This document shows, piece after piece, positions 6,928 through 8,709 of a stretch of 8,709 nucleotides of DNA. Under the pieces are notes generated by a model. It saw nothing but the letters and a program-made list of their open reading frames with translations. It had not been told where the DNA came from and did no database searches. This stretch comes from CAYUYM01 sp964449305 (lineage in GTDB: Bacteria > Bacteroidota > Ignavibacteria > SZUA-365 > CAYQST01). Position 1 is the first letter of the stretch. Each line of letters opens with the position of its first letter. Location of the stretch: the NCBI GenBank assembly GCA_964449305.1, contig CAYUYM010000148.1, positions 1 to 8,709 on the forward strand. The letters run 5' to 3'. Both the position numbers and the translations under genes were made by a program.

Positions 6928-7959
6928 TCAGAACCCGTGATGGAGATACTGGATCGCCCAGAGGCAGAGGGCGGCCACAAGCGCGGAAAACGGGATGGTG
7001 ATGAGCCAGGACGCGATGATGCGGAACGTGATGCCCCATCGGATGCCCGCCAGACGCGATGTGGCCCCGACACCGACGATGGAACCGGAGATGGTGTGTG
7101 TGGTGGACACGGGGATGCCCAGGAACGTGGCAAGGAAGATCGTGAGCGCCCCCCCCGTCTCGGCTGCGAAGCCATGCACCGGCTTGAGTTTTGTGATGCG
7201 CATTCCCATCGTCTTCACAATGCGCCAGCCACCGAAGGCCGTTCCGATGGCCATGGCGAGATGGCAGGAAAGGATGATCCACGATGTGTGCCAATCGAGC
7301 AGCGAGAGCTTGATGTCCGGCTGGAAGATGCCCGCGGCAATCAACAGGGCGACGATGATGCCCATCGTCTTCTGTGCGTCATTGCCGCCATGGCCGAGCG
7401 AATACAGGGCCGCCGACACAAGCTGCCCCTTGCGAAAGAGCTTGTCGACAGCGGAGGGATTCCATTTGCGGAAGATCCAAAGCACGATGGCCATGAGGAC
7501 AAAACCGATGATCATGCCGAGGACAGGGGCGAGGGGGATGAAGGCCATCGTCTCAGTGAGCTTCTCCCAGCGGATGATGTGGACACCCTTGTAGGCCAGA
7601 CCGGCTCCGGCGAGGCCTCCGACGAGGGCGTGCGAGGAGCTGGTGGGCAGGCCCCACCACCAGGTCAGCAGATCCCAGAGGATGGCGCCGACAAGGGCCG
7701 AAAGCACCACGTAGACAAAGGCGGGATCGGCGGGATTGATCTCAACGATCTTGGCGATGGTGTCTGCCACCTTCGGGGCGAAGATGAACATCGCGATGAA
7801 ATTGAAAAAGGCGGCCCAGAGCACGGCGAATCGGGGTGAGAGGACGCGGGTGGAGACCACGGTCGCGATGCTGTTCGCCGAATCATGGAACCCGTTGATG
7901 ACGTCGAATGCCAGGGCGAGAACCACCGCGCCGATGACAATGATCATGGGTGCAGACAT
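6928..7959 (-). CDS. pit: Inorganic phosphate transporter, PiT family
   Basis: A 343-residue integral membrane protein of the PiT family, which imports metal-phosphate or phosphate with protons or sodium across the inner membrane. Both halves of the family's inverted repeat are visible: GFHDSANSIATVVSTRVLSP (23-42) with GLPTSSSHALVGG (103-115) in the first, and GHGGNDAQKTMG (189-200) with GIPVSTTHTISGSIVGVG (281-298) in the second. The remainder is hydrophobic helices. The ATG at 7959 has a strong Shine-Dalgarno GGAGGAG (complement of 7965-7971), 5 bases away. The start lies only 18 bases after the stop of the DUF47 gene, so the two form one operon. DUF47-PiT pairs are common and the partner is thought to regulate the permease. 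The gene appears complete and functional. Confidence 0.95.
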   Translation of the reverse strand: MSAPMIIVIGAVVLALAFDVINGFHDSANSIATVVSTRVLSPRFAVLWAAFFNFIAMFIFAPKVADTIAKIVEINPADPAFVYVVLSALVGAILWDLLTWWWGLPTSSSHALVGGLAGAGLAYKGVHIIRWEKLTETMAFIPLAPVLGMIIGFVLMAIVLWIFRKWNPSAVDKLFRKGQLVSAALYSLGHGGNDAQKTMGIIVALLIAAGIFQPDIKLSLLDWHTSWIILSCHLAMAIGTAFGGWRIVKTMGMRITKLKPVHGFAAETGGALTIFLATFLGIPVSTTHTISGSIVGVGATSRLAGIRWGITFRIIASWLITIPFSALVAALCLWAIQYLHHGF

Positions 7960-7964
7960 GCATG

Positions 7965-7971
7965 CTCCTCC
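7965..7971 (-). promoter_or_regulatory. Strong ribosome-binding site of pit
   Basis: GGAGGAG on the minus strand lies 5 bases before the ATG at 7959 and decides this start. An out-of-frame ATG at 7963-7961 lies between it and the gene. The site is stronger than that of most genes in the window. Confidence 0.75.
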
Positions 7972-7977
7972 ACTCGA

Positions 7978-8595
7978 TCACGCGTTCTTGATCATCATCG
8001 AGATGATCACTGTGGCGACTGTCTGGCATTTGTCGGATGCGTGCTCGAGGATGTCGAGGATCTCCTTCTCCTTGATGAGCGTCACCGCATCAGGATCGGA
8101 ATCGAAAAGTTTGGTCATGGCGGCAGAATACACCACATCAGCCTCCGCCTCCAGATCCTTCACCGCCTTGCACTCGTCCATGATTCCAGTGTTGCCGCGC
8201 AACCCGTGGACGGCCTTGTTGAGCCACACCATCTGCTGCTGAATGATCGCCGCCAGCTTGTCGGCCGATGCCACACGATGCGTGATCCTGAACATCTCCA
8301 CGCGCTTTGCCGAGCCATAGAGAATGTCACTGATGTCGTCGAGCTTGTTGATGAGGAGAAGGATGTCCTCCCGGTCAAACGGGGTGATGAAGGACTTGTT
8401 GAGCTGACGGATCACCTTGGATTGGAGCTCATCGCAACGCTTTTCGAGCGGCTTGAGCTGCAGGAGGCAGTTCAGATCATAGGTGTCGCCGGAGAAGAAG
8501 CGGCTGGTGAGCTGGGCCATCTCATCGATGTGGGAGACCATGTCGTTGAAATGGTCGAAGTACTTTTCCTCTTTCGGCAGAAACTTCTTGAACAT
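7978..8595 (-). CDS. DUF47 / PhoU-like phosphate transport regulator
   Basis: A 205-residue, mostly helical, acidic protein of the DUF47 (PhoU-like) family, cytosolic. It begins MFKKFLPKEEKYFDHFNDM, typical of the family. The helical bundle carries metal-binding type acidic motifs in two related halves: EKRCDEL (51-57), SFITPFDREDILLLINKLDDISD (68-90), LEAEAD (148-153) and EKEILDILEHASDKC (176-190). Family members are encoded next to PiT permeases and are thought to modulate them; the direct mechanism is unsettled. The frame is open upstream to 8688 into the tRNA gene, so the Met at 8595 is chosen: it fits the family N-terminus and has TGAGG (minus strand) about 8 bases before it. The gene is first in a two-gene unit with pit, 53 bases from the tRNA gene upstream. 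No clear promoter is seen in that gap, so read-through from the tRNA promoter is possible. Confidence 0.92.
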   Translation of the reverse strand: MFKKFLPKEEKYFDHFNDMVSHIDEMAQLTSRFFSGDTYDLNCLLQLKPLEKRCDELQSKVIRQLNKSFITPFDREDILLLINKLDDISDILYGSAKRVEMFRITHRVASADKLAAIIQQQMVWLNKAVHGLRGNTGIMDECKAVKDLEAEADVVYSAAMTKLFDSDPDAVTLIKEKEILDILEHASDKCQTVATVIISMMIKNA

Positions 8596-8647
8596 GGTGT
8601 GCCTCAGGTGAATAGTCGTTGAAGGTGCGTGTATGTGGGTTTCATTG

Positions 8648-8709
8648 TCGGGGAGGCCGGATTTGAACCGACGACCTCCTGCTCCCAAAGCAGGCGCGAT
8701 ACCGGGCTA
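8648..8709 (-). tRNA. tRNA-Pro (anticodon UGG), 3' part, 5' end outside the window
   Basis: Read on the minus strand, the visible part starts in the D-arm (AGCCCGGTATCGC). It continues with the anticodon stem CCTGC/GCAGG and the 7-base loop TTTGGGA, with anticodon TGG at the complement of 8685-8687. The T-arm GTCGG-TTCGAAT-CCGGC and the acceptor 3' strand CTCCCCG with discriminator A follow. UGG reads proline CCN codons, and the acceptor strand would pair with CGGGGAG, usual for tRNA-Pro. The 3' CCA is not encoded (CAA follows) and must be added by CCA-adding enzyme. About 12 bases at the 5' end are beyond the window. Confidence 0.93.

Noticed and set aside
6925..7839. 304-codon plus-strand open frame opposite pit
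   Set aside because: Highly charged Asp/Gly/Arg/His composition and antisense to a permease with complete family signatures.
8596..8688. Upstream extension of the DUF47 gene into the tRNA
   Set aside because: The extra 31 residues would be translated from tRNA-Pro sequence; the Met at 8595 gives the family N-terminus.

Overview
The window is GC-rich (roughly 60-65% by eye) bacterial chromosomal DNA. It carries parts of nine protein genes and one tRNA, with little intergenic space. The organism is most likely from the Bacteroidota/Chlorobiota (FCB) group. The main reason is a clear promoter of the Bacteroidota type before sucD (TTTG, 20 bases, TAGCTTTG), with weaker versions before two other genes. 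Some starts lack a Shine-Dalgarno sequence, and a lipoprotein has acidic residues right after its lipid-anchor cysteine. A high-GC member such as an Ignavibacteria or Kapabacteria relative would fit, but that is inference.

Left part (1-2811): the 3' part of dnaK on the plus strand ends in a good intrinsic terminator. A small Trm112/UPF0434-like zinc-ribbon gene follows. It converges, with only 6 bases between stop codons, on a minus-strand AMP-forming acyl-CoA synthetase-type ligase. A divergent intergenic region (2812-2964) separates the ligase from the next genes.

Middle part (2965-6858, plus strand): the most unusual gene of the window is a predicted 582-residue lipoprotein. It joins a degenerate SAM hydroxide adenosyltransferase (DUF62)-like domain to a TrpX-type ABC substrate-binding domain. 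Six bases downstream is a COG2836 (TauE/SafE-like) membrane protein with an HCxGMC motif, so the two are probably one transcription unit. Then come sucD (succinyl-CoA synthetase alpha) with its own promoter, a long perfect hairpin, and a small GIY-YIG-like protein that has lost the usual signature tyrosines.

Right part (6928-8709, minus strand): a DUF47/PhoU-like gene and a PiT phosphate permease gene form a classic two-gene phosphate uptake unit. Upstream of it on the same strand is the 3' part of a tRNA-Pro(UGG) gene, cut by the window edge.

Most of the window is housekeeping. I see no mobile element, CRISPR array or phage gene. The fused lipoprotein and its membrane partner are the best candidates for something undescribed.
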